From the NCBI GenBank assembly GCA_964657565.1, contig CAZZVQ010000011.1:1-64000 (forward strand): 64,000 bases of DNA, read 5' to 3'. Position numbers and translations under genes: made by a program. Below, one piece after another: positions 63,770-64,000 of the stretch; the stretch's first letter is position 1, and each line of letters begins with the position of its first letter. The DNA is from JAVVHH01 sp964657565. GTDB taxonomy: Bacteria > Pseudomonadota > Alphaproteobacteria > Acetobacterales > Acetobacteraceae. The notes under the pieces are model-generated. The model saw nothing but the letters and a program-made list of their open reading frames with translations, was not told the DNA's origin and did no database searches.

Positions 63770-64000
63770 TCATTGGCGCACCCGGGGGTCGAGCAGCGCG
63801 TAGCTGAGGTCGATCAGCAGGTTGATGACGAGATAGACGACCGCCACGATCAGGGTGATGCCCATGATGGCCGGGAAGTCGAGCGTCGCGGCACTTTGGA
63901 ACGTGTAGCGGCCGAGGCCCGGCCAGGAGAACACGGTTTCGGTCATGACGGCGCCCGTCAGCAGGTTGGCGTAGGCGAGGCCGCCGAGGGTGACGATCGG
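63770..64000 (-). CDS. Dipeptide-type ABC permease (DppB-like), C-terminal part
   Basis: The frame enters from the right edge and ends at TGA 63770. It covers the last 76 residues, with the DppB ending G-A-V-M-T-E-T-V-F-S-W-P-G-L-G-R and D-P-R-V-R-Q. The N-terminal part is outside the window. A gap of about 50 nt separates it from the dppC-like gene. Confidence 0.88.
   Translation of the reverse strand, partial: PIVTLGGLAYANLLTGAVMTETVFSWPGLGRYTFQSAATLDFPAIMGITLIVAVVYLVINLLIDLSYALLDPRVRQ

Overview
The window is high-GC DNA with dense, mostly overlapping operons. Start codons are often GTG or TTG. Gene content (Urt-type amide transporter, FmdA/FmdB, CbtAB, XRE-cupin regulator, tandem Pot and Dpp transporters) and an alphaproteobacterial-style initiator tRNA end point to a metabolically versatile alphaproteobacterium. 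No rRNA or marker gene allows a firmer call. Ten N bases at 33086-33095 and two single-base frameshifts (hsdS, potA-like) suggest a draft assembly.

Region 1 (1-17.8 kb) is a genomic island at the 3' end of an initiator tRNA. A large serine recombinase is read antisense into the tRNA at the left edge. It is followed by a degenerate IncP-like TraK/L/M mobilisation remnant, an orphan gene, a type I restriction-modification operon (hsdM, frameshifted hsdS, a DUF4268 nuclease-like gene, hsdR) and a 1371-residue protein with a HigA-like helix-turn-helix. A 15-bp copy of the tRNA end plus a decayed recombinase tail at 17.6-17.8 kb mark the right end and imply an earlier related insertion.

Region 2 (17.8-28.6 kb) is a formamide/short-chain amide or urea locus: urtABCDE transporter, formamidase fmdA and zinc-ribbon fmdB on the minus strand. 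Divergent from it is an unusual sensor kinase that carries an NCS1-type permease as its input domain, followed by a LuxR-type response regulator.

Region 3 (28.6-46.3 kb) is the most unusual part. It combines cobalt uptake (cbtB, cbtA), a NorQ/NorD-type AAA+ and VWA pair, a COG0523 GTPase, an FhuF-like iron-sulfur protein, a peroxiredoxin, a [2Fe-2S] ferredoxin, three proteins of hydrolytic folds that have lost key catalytic residues, an aliphatic amidase (amiE) with its AmiC/AmiR control pair, and three tubulin-superfamily proteins with two small unknown partners. One tubulin is divergent from amiE and another heads the operon holding amiC and amiR. The amiE leader has a hexaloop hairpin followed by an intrinsic terminator, as expected for ANTAR-type antitermination. 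I infer an amide-responsive, metal-linked tubulin system of unknown function.

Region 4 (46.3-64 kb) is ordinary catabolic DNA: a GntR/FAD-oxidase/amino-acid permease set, an XRE-cupin regulator with a spermidine-type ABC importer (ATPase frameshifted), hydantoinase A/B, a PhzF-like isomerase and a dipeptide-type ABC transporter running off the right edge.
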